Below, in pieces: positions 12,059-22,975 of a stretch of 64,000 nt of DNA. The notes beneath the pieces are model-generated. The model saw only the letters and a program-made list of their open reading frames with translations. It searched no databases and was not told the DNA's origin. This stretch comes from Uranotaenia lowii (Eukaryota > Arthropoda > Insecta > Diptera > Culicidae), in the NCBI RefSeq assembly GCF_029784155.1, contig NW_026598423.1:62001-126000 (forward strand), given 5' to 3'. Every line of letters starts with the position of its first letter. The stretch's first letter is position 1. The position numbers were made by a program, and so were the translations under genes.

Positions 12059-13714
12059 TTATCGGCTGTTCCAATATTCTAAACATTCTCTTTTGAAAAT
12101 TGTTTCTGAGCTTAAACGTTTAACTTCAACTGGCAGCGTATTATAATTTGCTACACCTCTTACAAAGAACGAGCTGCCGTACAATGAAGTACTATTTGCT
12201 GGAATTAATAGATTTCGCTGTCTAAGACCTTGCAACTGCGTGATTTTGCAAAAAAGCGTTGGTGGGGCACGGGTTGTTATTATTTTGCGTATTGTCAGGC
12301 AAGAACGATATGCGTAGAACCATTTAAACGGACATCCGATTAAATTTTGTTGGCGATGGGTCACTGAGCTGTATCGGTTGAGTCCATAGACGTATCGAAC
12401 GCATGAGTTGAAGGCTACTCGCAAACGTCCGAATGCATATTCACTTGGACACACGTGCAAGTTATCTCCAAACAAGAAGTGCGACAAAATCAGAGTTTTA
12501 AAAAGTTTCAATCGGGTGTTAGTAGGTGCTAAATACGTGGAAGAATATAGAGCACTTAGTCCGGCATAAACTTTTCCACACTGCTGAAGAATGAAAGCGT
12601 CCCAGCAAAGATCATCCTGGAACAAGAAACCTAAGTTACTGGCTTGATTAGTCCATTGAATAGCCACACCATCCATTAGTATATCGCTTTGAGCTCCAGG
12701 GGCATTCTGTCGCCGGTTTCTTACACAGAGCACTTTACTTTTGTTTTGGTTAACCGTTAGTCCATACCGCCTGCACCATTCAGCCATCCGGTCGACGTCT
12801 TCATTGACCAATCCTATTAAATGCTCAATACTAGTACCAACTCCCGTGGCATAAAGTTGAACATCATCGGCATATAGCTGTATCGAGCAATGTTTAAAAA
12901 CAGTAGGTAGATCGTTGATGTAGTAGCAGAACAGTAGTGGTCCTAGAACTGAACCTTGGGGTACGCCAGATTTCACCAAAACACTGTTTGAATAAGCTCC
13001 GTTGCTAAAGACAGTCTGCTTGCGATCTTTCAGATACGATTTTATTAGTTTTACAGCTGCCTCTGGAAATCCGAATTTAGTTGCGAGCTTATAACACAAT
13101 AGTTGATGAGAAATCGTATCAAAAGCTTTAGAGAAACCCAGTAGAAGCAAAATTCCAATTCCTTTTCGATCCAAGGCAACTCCCAAGTCATCGTAGACTC
13201 GTAAAACAGCCGTTTTACAGCTATGACCTCGTCGAAAACCTGCTTGAAATTCAGATAACAGATTATTTTCATCTGTGTAGGAAGCCATTTGATGTTTTAA
13301 GATCCTTTCAAAAGCTTTCGAAAGAGCACAGAGAATACTTATCGGTCTCAAGTTGGTTAAAGAGTTTAGTCGAGTGTTCTTCTTAATCGGCAAAATTTTT
13401 GCATGCGACCAACAACTTGGAAACTGCGAGCTGGCAATAAACTTGTTGAACATTTACAATTTCCCACCATTGCACAGGTCTGAAACTAAATGTTGTTGTT
13501 GTGATATCGTATGGTAGACTATTTTCAAAGGTACTTGCGGAATGGCTTGAAGTAAAGAACCGATTCACGTCATCTGGATCAAATTCGCAGAACGAATTAG
13601 TCTTTTCACTACCAACTCCAAATCGGCGCACTCTCTTCCAAAGCTCTCCAGGACATAATCGGCTATCCAAATAGGTTTACAAATACACTTTCTTGGCCCT
13701 CGTTATAGCTGCAT
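12059..13714 (-). pseudogene. LINE ORF2, reverse-transcriptase half (dead copy)
   Basis: The longest open segment (12,059-13,453) holds the RT fingers/palm motifs LRPISIL and GFRRGHSC, motif A region LGFSKAFDT, motif B SGVPQGSVLGPLLF, motif C YADDVQLY, and a C-terminal region. The family normally has Asp where this copy reads Gly in LGFSKAFDT, so one of the metal-binding catalytic residues is lost (GAT to GGT is the simplest change). Upstream coding continues in another frame at 13,454-13,670, so a frameshift lies near 13,450, and a TAA interrupts the frame at about 13,676. The first Met of the open segment is not the true start. CR1/L2/Jockey-group assignment is by motif style only. Confidence 0.9.
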
Positions 13715-13716
13715 TA

Positions 13717-14686
13717 AAGCTTAGTTCTTTTAGAAATGGGACAGTTACGAATGCCTGTATCTCAAAAACCATTCTTTTGAACCAAATACTTTCTATGAAG
13801 AAAATGAAGGTAATGTTATGATATTTCATGAAAAAATTTGAAAAAAAATATTTACCGTTTTTTGTTAAAGAAATTTCTACTTTATTCTTGGTATCTCCCA
13901 TTGGCCGGCGCACACTTTTTTCAGTCATGGTATTGATCAGTTTCTCCAACTTATACTTCGTAAAATCTATATTTTAGGTGGCTTCACCCTCCTTCTTCAA
14001 TTTCTGATAATTTTTGGTCCAATACTTCTCTGGAAACTGGAAACTGGAAGCATTTAAGTGGATACAGTTGTTTCGAAATGAACAAATTTGATTATTTTTG
14101 ACCACATTTTTGAACGTTTTTTTTTCGGTACCGGTTTTACAGCTTAAGAGCTTTGGAACTATCAAAAAATGGTTGTTTGAGGTTGGATTTCTATGAGTCA
14201 TCACTAGGCAACACTTTCAGCTTATCGGAGAAAATTGTTTTGGATATTTCAGCGGTCTACCCTTAGTTTTTCGTTTATTGAAAATTAAAAATGCTGGTAT
14301 GAGACTTGACTTCCCTGATGATCCTTAACCGTTGTTGCCGATCATTTTCTTCACTACAATGCTTGATTTGAACTTTGTGGACATTATTGACAGTGTTTGC
14401 ATACTTATCCACCACAAAAACTCAGTAATTCTTTGAATAATCAACGGTTTTGTCAGCTATCAATTTGATAATGACGAACTTTAAAGGAAACTGTGCAAAA
14501 TTATTTTTTTCTTTTTCTCTTACATCGTACATATCTCAAAAACGCGTAAATTTTAAATTTTGAAAAAAATAGGTCGAATAGTACTTTTTACAGGCAACAA
14601 AATGCTGTCAAAATTTTTAATATCCAATAACTAGTTAACGAGCTATTAGCAAATGAAAGTGTCCCATTTCTAAAAGAACTAAGCTT
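13717..14686. mobile_element. TA-flanked DNA transposon inserted in LINE ORF2 (Tc1/mariner-like)
   Basis: Terminal inverted repeats of at least 26 bp (AAGCTTAGTTCTTTTAGAAA...) bound the element, with TA on each side (13,715-13,716 and 14,687-14,688). Removing the 970 bp plus one TA restores the LINE frame exactly (...RNRA then NAAITRAKK...). TA duplication fits the Tc1/mariner superfamily. Minus-strand frames near 13,677-13,949 and 13,974-14,204 contain a stretch (KLINTMTEKSVRR) loosely like the end of Tc1-type transposases, but this is weak. No intact transposase is present. Confidence 0.85.
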
Positions 14687-15878
14687 TAGCACGATTTCGA
14701 AGTGTCTTGAAGATTTGACGTTTCCTGCTTTTCAAATCAGCTGACGCATAAAGCCAATCCTTGTAGGCTAAATCTCTTTCCAAGATAGCTTTCCGAACAT
14801 GAACGTTGAACCACGGATTATTTTTCTTACGGCATGCTCTTCTTCTCAAAGGAATACAATTATCGTGGACCCTTTTAACTTGATCATTGAAGAATTTCAG
14901 CATATCGTTGGAGGATTCCAAAACATATAATTGATCCCGTGCTATGCAACTAAGAGCATCTTGCAAAATATGTGGATTAAAGTTAACGTAGTCCCGATAA
15001 GTTTCGTAGTTTTTGGGTTGAGTAATATCAATATCAATTGATGCAAATATAAGGTCATGCTGGGATATACCACGGAAACCGACTTGTCCAAATCGAAGTA
15101 ACTTAACTTCAGAACTAATCAAAAACAGATGTAATTGGGAACAAGTGCTTTCGCAAAAATACGTTGGTTCACTTCCGATCGAATTTAGGGCAAAATTACG
15201 CAGAACTGCTTCAAATTGGGTTCGCCTCTGACTAACACTTAATAAATTGATGTTAAAATCACCCACGAGGACTATATTCTCATAGCAGGAAGCAAATTCA
15301 GATAGTTTTCGGGTCAAAAAATGAGTACAGTCATTGCCAGGAGGATTGTAGACTACCACTAAAAGAAACTGTATCCCGTTTATGCGAAACTCAAGTGCCA
15401 AGCACTCTGTTTTGTCAACACAATCTGTAGCTAGCTCCGAGCAAAACAACTTTTTACACCGTAAAGTATTCCGGTAGAAAACAACAATTCCGCCACCACG
15501 TCTAAATTTTCGATCGTTTCGTTCAAGGGAGTATCCATCAATTGCGATACTTCTACCGCTGTTCTTTTCCGACAGCCAGGACTCAGTAAAACAGGCTATT
15601 TCAACTTTAGAGTTAACCAGGGCTTGCCTTATCTCATCTAACTTGAGCATACTCCTTGCGCATAAACTTTGAACATTACCGTGGCAAATGTTTAATTTAC
15701 CAGTAAACAGAGCAGCGTGTAAAACAGCTCCAGGTATATTTGCATTAGAGGGATTAAAAGCAAAGGACATCATAAATACTGTCAGAAGCAATTTCAAATT
15801 GAGAATAAATAAACTGGGTTTGAACTTTTTTTTACAATTCTTCAAAAAATCACAACTTACAATAGTATTACAAATCAA
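14687..15878 (-). pseudogene. LINE ORF2, endonuclease half
   Basis: This segment encodes an apurinic-type (APE) endonuclease domain as found at the N-terminus of LINE ORF2: NVQSL near residue 70, ACFTESWL, RRGGGIVVFYRN, VVYNPPG, VLVGDFNIN and a SQHDLIF segment corresponding to the terminal SDH-type motif. It is followed by a linker with RKKNNPWFN. The frame is open for 399 residues to the inserted DNA element. In the family this enzyme nicks target DNA to prime reverse transcription. The motifs look largely preserved, with SQHD replacing the common SDH. The Met at 15,878 may not be the real start, because the domain begins about 65 residues in. Confidence 0.88.
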
Positions 15879-16164
15879 TCAGGTCAATCAACTTTAAAAG
15901 TGAAGCATTCATACATACACCCATAGAAGAGGTTGCAAAAATCCAATGCCTATTTAGCACATCTCTGAGCCGATAATGCGCTGAAATGTGCACTGTGCCG
16001 AAGATGATATGTTTGAAAAACCGTAACTGGCATAAAGACTCGGCTCCCAACTAAAATGATGCATGACCACTACATTCAAGCAAAACAAGAAAAACATTTT
16101 ATGGGATTTCGTTCCTATTGGATAATTCATCCCAGAAACAAGAAAATAAAAATATAAACCACGC

Positions 16165-16245
16165 CTGTAGGGAGAATCGAACTCAAATCACTAACTAAAT
16201 GGTCTTGCCAGACCGACATCTTAACTAGTGTACTATTTGAGCTTC
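16165..16245 (-). repeat. tRNA-like sequence, probable SINE head
   Basis: On the minus strand a B box GAGTTCGATTC (complement at 16,174-16,184) follows an A-box-like TAGTACACTAGTTAAG (complement about 16,220-16,235) at tRNA-like spacing, with GTCGGTCTGGCAAGACC between them where an anticodon arm would sit. It lacks a convincing acceptor stem, so a tRNA-derived SINE is more likely than a functional tRNA gene. Confidence 0.55.
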
Positions 16246-16439
16246 ATGCAGGAAGAGGGATATTTGTCATAGGCATTCTGCCACCGATCAATCACAAAAG
16301 AAACGCACGACAGTGGCTTCCCGGCGTTTGGCCTCCTATCAAGGTATTCATTTGTCTTGCGATGGAAACGGGAAAGGGAACGGGAGTGGAGGAAACGGGA
16401 AACCCATTGAATGAGAACTGTGCTTTGCTTACTGCCTGC

Positions 16440-16760
16440 TATTACATACACACGCTACATATACACAGCTGCTAAAGCCGGGCAGCTTGGCCGGTGCTTG
16501 TTTGCCGGTGAATTGAAGGAATATATTCTTGTTGCTTTTGCTACATACACACGCACAGCTTAGCCGTGGTTGTTTGCCGGCGAATTGAATTGAAGGAATG
16601 TTTTTTTTGTTGTTGCTTTTACTGCATACACACGCACAGCTCGGCCGTGGTTGTTTGCCGGTGGATTGAAGGGATTGAATTAGAAGGATGTTTTTGTTGT
16701 TGCTTTTGTTACATTCACACGCACAGTGCTCGGTTCGCTGGCTGCCTGGTGTTGGCCGGT
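16440..16760. repeat. Minisatellite, about four units of 80-100 bp
   Basis: Units begin near 16,443, 16,543, 16,622 and 16,711 with TACATACACACGCACAGC-type sequence, then GCCGTGGTTGTTTGCCGG, GAATTGAAGGAATG and a TTGTTGTTGCTTTT tract. The minus-strand frame over it repeats a Cys-rich peptide (SCACVCSKSN) purely because the DNA repeats. It is GC-richer than its neighbours and lies between the LINE's ORF1 and ORF2 remnants. Confidence 0.8.
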
Positions 16761-16994
16761 ATTTATTTCCATCCTTCTTCGTCTTGTGATGCGATAGGGA
16801 GGGACGTGAAAGCGTTTTTATTTTGTTTCTTTCAGACATACGCTATTCGGTTAACTTGGGAGATTAATGCCGGTGGGAGCAAATCGAATCAGCACCGATC
16901 GCGTTATCTTCTTGTACCAATGATGCTATGTAATTGACTACACGCCATTGGCACAGAGGCTGAATTTTGGGTGTACAATAATTCGAAAATAAAA

Positions 16995-17338
16995 CTATAA
17001 GAACTCTCTCAGATCTTCTTCAGCATGCACAGCAACGGATGAACCTCCACTCAGTTTCTTAACATGTACAACTCCTAGCTTTGTAAAAACCGTCGCAATT
17101 TTCCCATCCTTCTTCAATCGCAGAGCCATAGCTTTTAGTTTCCGCGCCGGAAAGGATAAATTTTCGTTCACATAGATTCTCCGCGTTGATTGAAGTCCCA
17201 GATGGTCCAGCGTAAGGTTGAAGTTTTTGAGGTAGGATCCATAAAAATCATCTCGCGCATTCCGTAAAGAGAACTCCACAACTATGAGGCTGCTGTCACC
17301 ATCCTTCAAAGGCTCAGAGCCTTTTAGTATTCGATGAA
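16995..17338 (-). pseudogene. LINE ORF1 C-terminal remnant
   Basis: About 104-115 residues end in a region with RRIYVNENLSFPARKL, ALRLKKDGKIATVFT and GVVHVKK. This pattern is typical of the C-terminal domain of ORF1 proteins in insect CR1/Jockey-type elements (related to the baculovirus FP-like domain), thought to act in RNA binding or ORF1p assembly. The frame continues upstream to about 17,338 as IHRILKGSEPLK before meeting repeat Y, so the element is 5'-truncated here. It lies on the same strand as, and upstream of, the endonuclease/RT remnant, consistent with one element. Assignment is by motif recall. Confidence 0.7.
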
Positions 17339-17345
17339 TTTATTT

Positions 17346-17690
17346 AGAAGTTAAATGGTTCGTTTCAAACTCTGTTCTTGCTTTGTTAAACTATTCAATA
17401 AATTCTTTCTAAAGACCAGGTAGAACTTTTGTGTGTCAGTCAAGTATAAAGTTTTAATACACAAGGTTAATTGATTTGCAAATCGAAATTTACAATGAAT
17501 AGTTAGTTTTAACTTGTGAATGTCATGTAGCACCGTAGGATGAAATGTCTCAAGCCGAGGGTGATCTAAGCTTAAATTCCGCCGAAGGCGAGCCAAATTT
17601 CTGACTTGTTTGCTATCATTTATTTTTAAACACCTTTTGAGATCAAGAAATGTCTCTGTATTACGGTAAAAATATTACTTGGAAAAAATC
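17346..17690 (+). repeat. Dispersed repeat family Y, copy 1
   Basis: This aligns along its length with 38,316-38,640 in the same orientation. Shared landmarks are CGTTTCAAACTCTGTT, GAAATGT(C/T)TCAAGCC, AAATTCCGCCG(A/G)AGGCGAGCC and AAATTTCTGACT. No coding capacity or terminal repeats were seen. Its class is unknown. Confidence 0.75.
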
Positions 17691-19140
17691 TCATACTTGA
17701 ATCCACTGAAAACTGGTTTTGTTCACTTTGTCTTTAATACCATTTTCACATACCGGTGCTGATTTGAGCTTTCATTCCAAATGTGTTTGTGGTTGAAACA
17801 TTGTCATCCAATCACAGTTAAAGGAGAGTCAGAAGCCAAATAGAATAGACATGGTATAAAATTAATCCAAGATCAGCTTTTTTAGTTTTTTTTGTGTACC
17901 CTTGTTCTGATATCGGAAGACAAGTCTTGACAGTTTTAAATTGATCTTTAGCTGGTCTTAAGCACAGAGAACAGACGTACAAGCTTGAACCAGAAATCTT
18001 CAAAAAAGTGTGTAAAATTTCAAATGCTGGCATCCAAAATATACGCAAAAATTGACTTGAAACAGTGCCATCTATTGCGCCATTCAAAAGCTACAAATCA
18101 AATTTTCAAGTGGCCAGATTTCGAAAAGGCGTAATCGTATATAAACTCGTTAATAATTAAACTTGTGTCGCCCTTAAATATATAACCCGTATTGCTAAAT
18201 AAATGCAATAAGAGTTACTTTTGACTGGACAGAATTTCACTTCCTTTATTTTATACGGTTTTTACTTATTGAATTTTTTCGAAAACAACAACGTTTTGGT
18301 TTACTCTTCTTCACCCATCATCAAATCTCCCCAGAGTAACTCGGAATTTTACGTAAATTTAAAAACAATTGAAAGTTGTTTCACTCATCGAAAATAGTCA
18401 ATAAGTAAAGACCTGTTAAAGTACGGTGATAAACTTTTATAAATTCCTTTGGTTTTGCACTACTGAGGCAGTCGAAATAACTAACAGTTTTACAATAAGT
18501 TTTTGCACTTCTTAAGCGGTTATCGTAAGAGGAAGAATCGGCTATATCCAGTCAATTAGGAACATTCTTGACGATAAGTCTGCCATAAGAACTGATTCTA
18601 GACATCTCGAAGCGGGTTACTTTCAAGTATTATTTTTGCATCCCATTTTCCAAAATTTTGCACTTTTGGCATTAAGGAAATAGGGATAACTTTGAATATA
18701 TTGTTCCATTATGCAACCGGATGAAAGCGTTACGAAACTTTAACAGCGATTTTCTTGAAACATGCTAAACAGTTCATACGACCTGTCCAAAACTGACTAA
18801 AATTTTGCTTTTTTTAGTTTGGTGTTGACAGTTATCTTTGGTGTGTTTGAAGACATCTGGTGGCCCAGCCAAATATCAAAATAGGGTTCAACATGATCGT
18901 TGGAAATTTTACACAATTTTTATGAACTAGCTTCTACGTTTTCTGTGATATAACCTGTCATGATATATATATTTTTAAACAATTAAAAAAATGAAGTTTT
19001 TTTCCTATAAATTGTTTCTTTTACGTTCATCTTGATAAAGAAGCTGAAGCCGTATGGAAATTGCACTCCGAAAATTAAAAAGGCAATCGATAAAAGCCAT
19101 TTCCAAAAACTCATTGCATTATGAAAGACCCTTATCCAAT
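17691..19140. other. AT-rich spacer, nothing recognised
   Basis: No gene, terminal repeat or RNA gene was recognised. Frames are short and of AT-driven composition. Confidence 0.45.
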
Positions 19141-19149
19141 TTTAATGCT

Positions 19150-19640
19150 TTATTTCTTCTTCTCTTTTCAACAGTGACCAGAGTAAGTGCGTTTTAAACC
19201 AATAGTAAGTTCGGAGTGTTTCAGAGATTTCGGTTTTAAAAGTTGCACAATTGATGGCACCTGTTTCAACTTAGCGAATCCGTTATCATAAAATTAGTGC
19301 AGCTGTGTCTACGTTGAGTCGGTTGGAAATAAATTCAAACAGCTTTGCCGAGCGCCATTACAGTGCAAAATAAGCCACACGTTGCCGCACCTCCGTCGCG
19401 GTTTGAGGTTTATCAGTGAGTGGAAAAGTTCCCATCAGTGTTAGTGAAGCCTAAGATTTAAGAAGAAGAAGAAGCGGAAAACCAACAACTACCAACAATA
19501 TTTGACCGGTAGAGAAGAAAAACTCGATGACAAGAGAGTGAAGGAAAACGATTGCCTGTTATGGACTAAGCCCAGTTCAAAGGAACGCAACCGAACAACA
19601 TTTCCAGTGGAGCATTTTCCGCAGCCAAGTCAGTTGGTGA
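19150..19640 (+). other. Candidate host noncoding exon(s) with splice sites
   Basis: A pyrimidine tract TTCTTCTTCTCTTTTCAACAG ends in a good acceptor at 19,174, and GTAAGT follows eight bases later (19,183). Downstream, initiator-like TCAGT at 19,413 precedes a GC-richer purine/CA-rich stretch typical of insect 5' UTRs, ending in a strong donor, TTG|GTGAGTG, at 19,636/19,637. No ATG-initiated protein is evident before the donor. It may be the first exon of a plus-strand host gene whose next exon is outside the window or was not recognised. It rests on splice-site and composition signals only. Confidence 0.35.
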
Positions 19641-19735
19641 GTGTTGTACCTACATGTTTATTTATTCGAGATTCGTTCCATCATCTCTGTGGGGTTTGAG
19701 TCTCCCTTAGATTGCTAAATTTTCTAAGGTATTAA

Positions 19736-20462
19736 GGGGGGGTAGGGTCTAACACTTTCAAAAAATCGATTTTTTTTTGTTTTTTTATTTTCTTATTGTA
19801 AAACATTTCAAGAATGTTGTGTCAAATTTTCAAGTCAATTGAAGCAAAACTGTAGAAATTATAGGCCTTTATGTCCTCCTATCTAATACTGCAAGAAAGC
19901 AAGAGCAGAAACTTCAAACGCGTTTTTCTCGAAACCACATTTTTAAAGTCCGTGGACATCGTCATTTGAAAACTACTTATCCGATTCTTTTCAAATTTGG
20001 AAAATATTTTCTACACATAAAATACCAGACCCCAACGTTTTTCTTTTTTTGTTTTTTTACTTTGGGGAGATTTTACAGATAAAAAATGGCGGATTTTTTC
20101 GTGAAAAATCGTAGTTTTTACTTCAAACAGTCACAAAAATTTCATAAAATTTTTTTTAATTTAAATAAAAACGTTGGGGTCCAGAAAAACATCTATTAAA
20201 AATATTTTGCTCTGATTTTTTGACTTCGGAGGATTCTGTGCTGAGATACAGTGTCCACCGCAAATCCTGTTTTCTAAAACTTCATCCTCGAAAGTGCTCC
20301 GTCACCGGCTCATTTTTCAATATTTTTCTACAAAAAAATTACTAAATGTTCTTTTAACAATGCTTTGTATAATGCAAAAAATTTGAATACATTTGTTTGA
20401 ACTCTCTAGAAAAAAATCGTGAAAATGGTGTTTTTTTTTACCCGTTAGACCCTACCCCCCCC
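19736..20462. mobile_element. piggyBac-type MITE with TTAA target duplication
   Basis: The termini GGGGGGGTAGGGTCTAAC and GTTAGACCCTACCCCCCC are perfect inverted repeats and are flanked by TTAA at 19,732-19,735 and 20,463-20,466. The interior of about 690 bp has no transposase and repeats AACGTTGGGGTC-like motifs in opposite orientation at about 20,034 and 20,171. TTAA duplication is diagnostic of piggyBac-type transposition. Ends that begin with G rather than CC are less usual. Confidence 0.85.
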
Positions 20463-20764
20463 TTAAAAAAATCCCATTTAATTTAAATATTTTTTACTCT
20501 AATATGTATGTGTTGTGCCTACTTGGTCAAATAGTTCTACTGAATCATAGCCATCGAAATATTCCGTGGTTGAATTAAAGGGGATCTTTCGGTTGCTTCG
20601 ATTAAGTTTATATTTTTCATTTTGTCCGAAATCAATCCAAATTTCAGTCTACTATAATTTCTCTATTGTGAAATTAGGATTAAGAATATCATATTCAATG
20701 CGAGACCAACTTTGAAAAAGGGTGCTTATAATTTTTTCGGGTTTTTGAATTTTTAAACGCATTT

Positions 20765-22975
20765 TGTCTAAAGAGTGTATTAGAAAAAAAATGCAACACT
20801 TTGTTTGTGAATAACTTTTGAATGCATGGATAGGGGAGAGTGGGGTATCGTGGGCCATGGGGAAACGTGGGCCACTTTTAATATCTCAGATGTGTGTTGA
20901 GATAAAAATCTCAAACCAACTGTCATCGTCGTCGCATTGCGTGAGCATATATTCCTATGTGTTGTTGACTGGAATACGCATCATATGCTTCTTTTATTTA
21001 TCAAGCTAAAAAGAGTTGGAAAAAATTACTTACATAATTTAAAAAACACCCGCTAATTTCATCGATAGGGAACCTAAAGTACATAACAAAAATATGCTCA
21101 TACGCTTATGATCTTAGTTTTGTCATGATCTTTCACATGGAAAAGGAATTTTTGATGAAACATCAATAAGTCACACAAACGCAACTAATCTGCAAACCAT
21201 AGCTTGTGGGGAATCGTGGGCCACACATCTTGAATCACCTATATTTTTATGTTTTTATACACATTCAGAACTTAAAATACGTTTTACCTATCTGTAAAGT
21301 TTTCATATGCCAAATGAAGAGTTATGAAAAATATTTTGTCCATCCTATATAAGAAATTTTGCCAAAACGTTCGCGAGCCAGGTTTTGGAATCAATGCGAT
21401 CATACACAGCTCTCTTTTTTATTTCATCATCTGAAATTGCTTTAAAATAACGAAATGAATTAGGAAATCACAGTTTTGGGTCAACTCATAAACTTTGCAT
21501 GTTATTTGGTCAATTTGGATTTGGTGGCCCACGATTCCCCACCATTTTTCAAAATCCAAAAAATATTTCTTTTTTTCAAACAGTCAGAATTTGGGGAAAA
21601 AACTTATTAAAAATTAAAAAAAAAACCATACGATACCTTGAAAATGTAGAAAACCATACCATTTTTTATTTTCATTTTATCTTTTATAATAAAGAAGTTA
21701 TGGAACAACGAAAAGAAGTGGCCCATGATTCCCCACTCTCCCATATAAATTGATGAAATTTTCAGCGAAATGATCTGGTAATGTAATGTTTACATAATGC
21801 AAATTTTTGTGATGTTCTGTCAAGTGGTTTTTGAGATAACGTCGAATAAAGATAACGACTTCAACTTTGTGGTCAACACATGCGCCACCTGTAATACATA
21901 CTATGAACCACCTTTTTTCAAATCAAGGCTACTTTTGATTACGTTTGCTGTTTCCTGGATCTTGACCGTCAGAAGAACTCAATATTTTTAATTTGGTCGA
22001 AATTTTAACAACTTTAGCCGATTCTCCTCTTTCGAAACCAAAACAAAATATTTGACTTTTTATCACTCCCCTACCGTTTTTGCGTAATGGCACGATTCAG
22101 ATCCAACTTAATCTGAGTATAAACCTTGTGGGCCATATTGAAGTGCCTCGCAGCAAAAACGGTCGCATTTGGAAGCAGTCTTTTTTTGTATTTTTTGCCA
22201 TTCATCGTGTCAATCTCTATAAAAGACTGAGTAATTTGCAATTTCCACAGATTGTTAGCCTTCTCAAGTACCTACTAGACATTAAATTTTTCAATTTTTT
22301 ATCCTTGCTAAGCTCCAGGAAATACAGACAAGACATGATTGTTAACGTTAAAATTCTGGTTGGAAACCTGCCAGGTGACCGCTAAAAAATTCGTTTTGCG
22401 GACCATTACGAAATTTTTCATAATATCTCCCCAGAAGCAGTCCATAAATTTTGCGCTCGAATTGACCACCGTATGGGCAGCCTTTTCACCTTGTAGAAAT
22501 TAAGGCAGGCCGATTTGTAAGTCAACTAGATGAACCAGTCAGGTTAATTTGACTTTTTATCTCTTCCTCTATTCATATTTTCGGATTGCGCTTGATAAAA
22601 ACTCTCACATTCCTCTCACTTCATGGAATCAATAATCTTCGCTTTTATTCAAACTTAAGCTCACTATTGGGTCGTCTAGGACTAATCAAACGAATTACCA
22701 CGAGAACTTTGGTCGAATAGGTAATTTTCAGCTGTTTTTGGATCTATCACTGGGATTTTTCTGGATTTTTTTCGGTCCTGTCCAAAAATGTTTGTCAATG
22801 AATTTCAGTACTGGACGCTATCTCAAAAACCACTTGACAGATGATCACCAAATTTTGTACACGTAAATATTACGTTACTAGGTGACTTCACTGAAAATTT
22901 CATCAATTTTCATCCATGTATTTATAAGTTATTCACAAAACAAAAGGTTGTATTTTTTTTTATAAAATACTCCTT
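20765..22975. mobile_element. Long-inverted-repeat element (outer), interrupted in its left arm
   Basis: The left arm is 20,765-20,830 plus 21,743-21,860, and the right arm is about 22,815-22,975 in reverse complement. Shared blocks are TTTGTTTGTGAATAACTT, GATGAAATTTTCAG and GTCAAGTGGTTTTTGAGATA. The middle (21,860-22,815) has no recognisable transposase. The left arm is split by the element at 20,831-21,742, while the right arm shows the uninterrupted sequence. The superfamily is unresolved. Confidence 0.75.
20831..21742. mobile_element. GGGGAGAGTGGGG-ended MITE nested in the outer element
   Basis: The ends GGGGAGAGTGGGGTATCGTG and GATTCCCCACTCTCCC are inverted repeats and continue with GGGCCA/TGGCCC. 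Two further inner copies of GTGGGGAATCGTGGGCCAC face each other at about 21,207 and 21,525. Target duplication is TA or ATA, judged by comparison with the intact right arm of the host element near 22,905. The overall form matches the TA-flanked element at 54,057-55,254. No transposase was seen. Confidence 0.8.

Larger units (their letters stand above)
11941..17340 (-). mobile_element. Degraded non-LTR retrotransposon (CR1/L2/Jockey group) with nested insertions
   Basis: Read on the minus strand the order is an ORF1 C-terminal remnant, an intervening segment, an endonuclease, an RT and a short 3' UTR ending in a (TAAA)n-type tail at 11,943-11,972. The ORF2 halves are split by a 970-bp TA-flanked DNA element. 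The segment 15,880-16,990 between ORF1 and ORF2 holds a tRNA-like sequence and a minisatellite and is not typical of an inter-ORF region, so it is probably another insertion. It could alternatively be a chance juxtaposition of an unrelated ORF1. The copy is dead: stop codon, frameshift, lost catalytic Asp. Confidence 0.85.

Noticed and set aside
16429..16839. Repetitive Cys-rich minus-strand protein
   Set aside because: The peptide repeat is produced by a DNA minisatellite with unit lengths that vary, and the plus strand is also open. No signal peptide or toxin-like scaffold is convincing.
22080..22385. 101-residue frame as a transposase of the outer inverted-repeat element
   Set aside because: No DDE-type or DNA-binding motif could be identified on either strand, so the element was left without a coding call.
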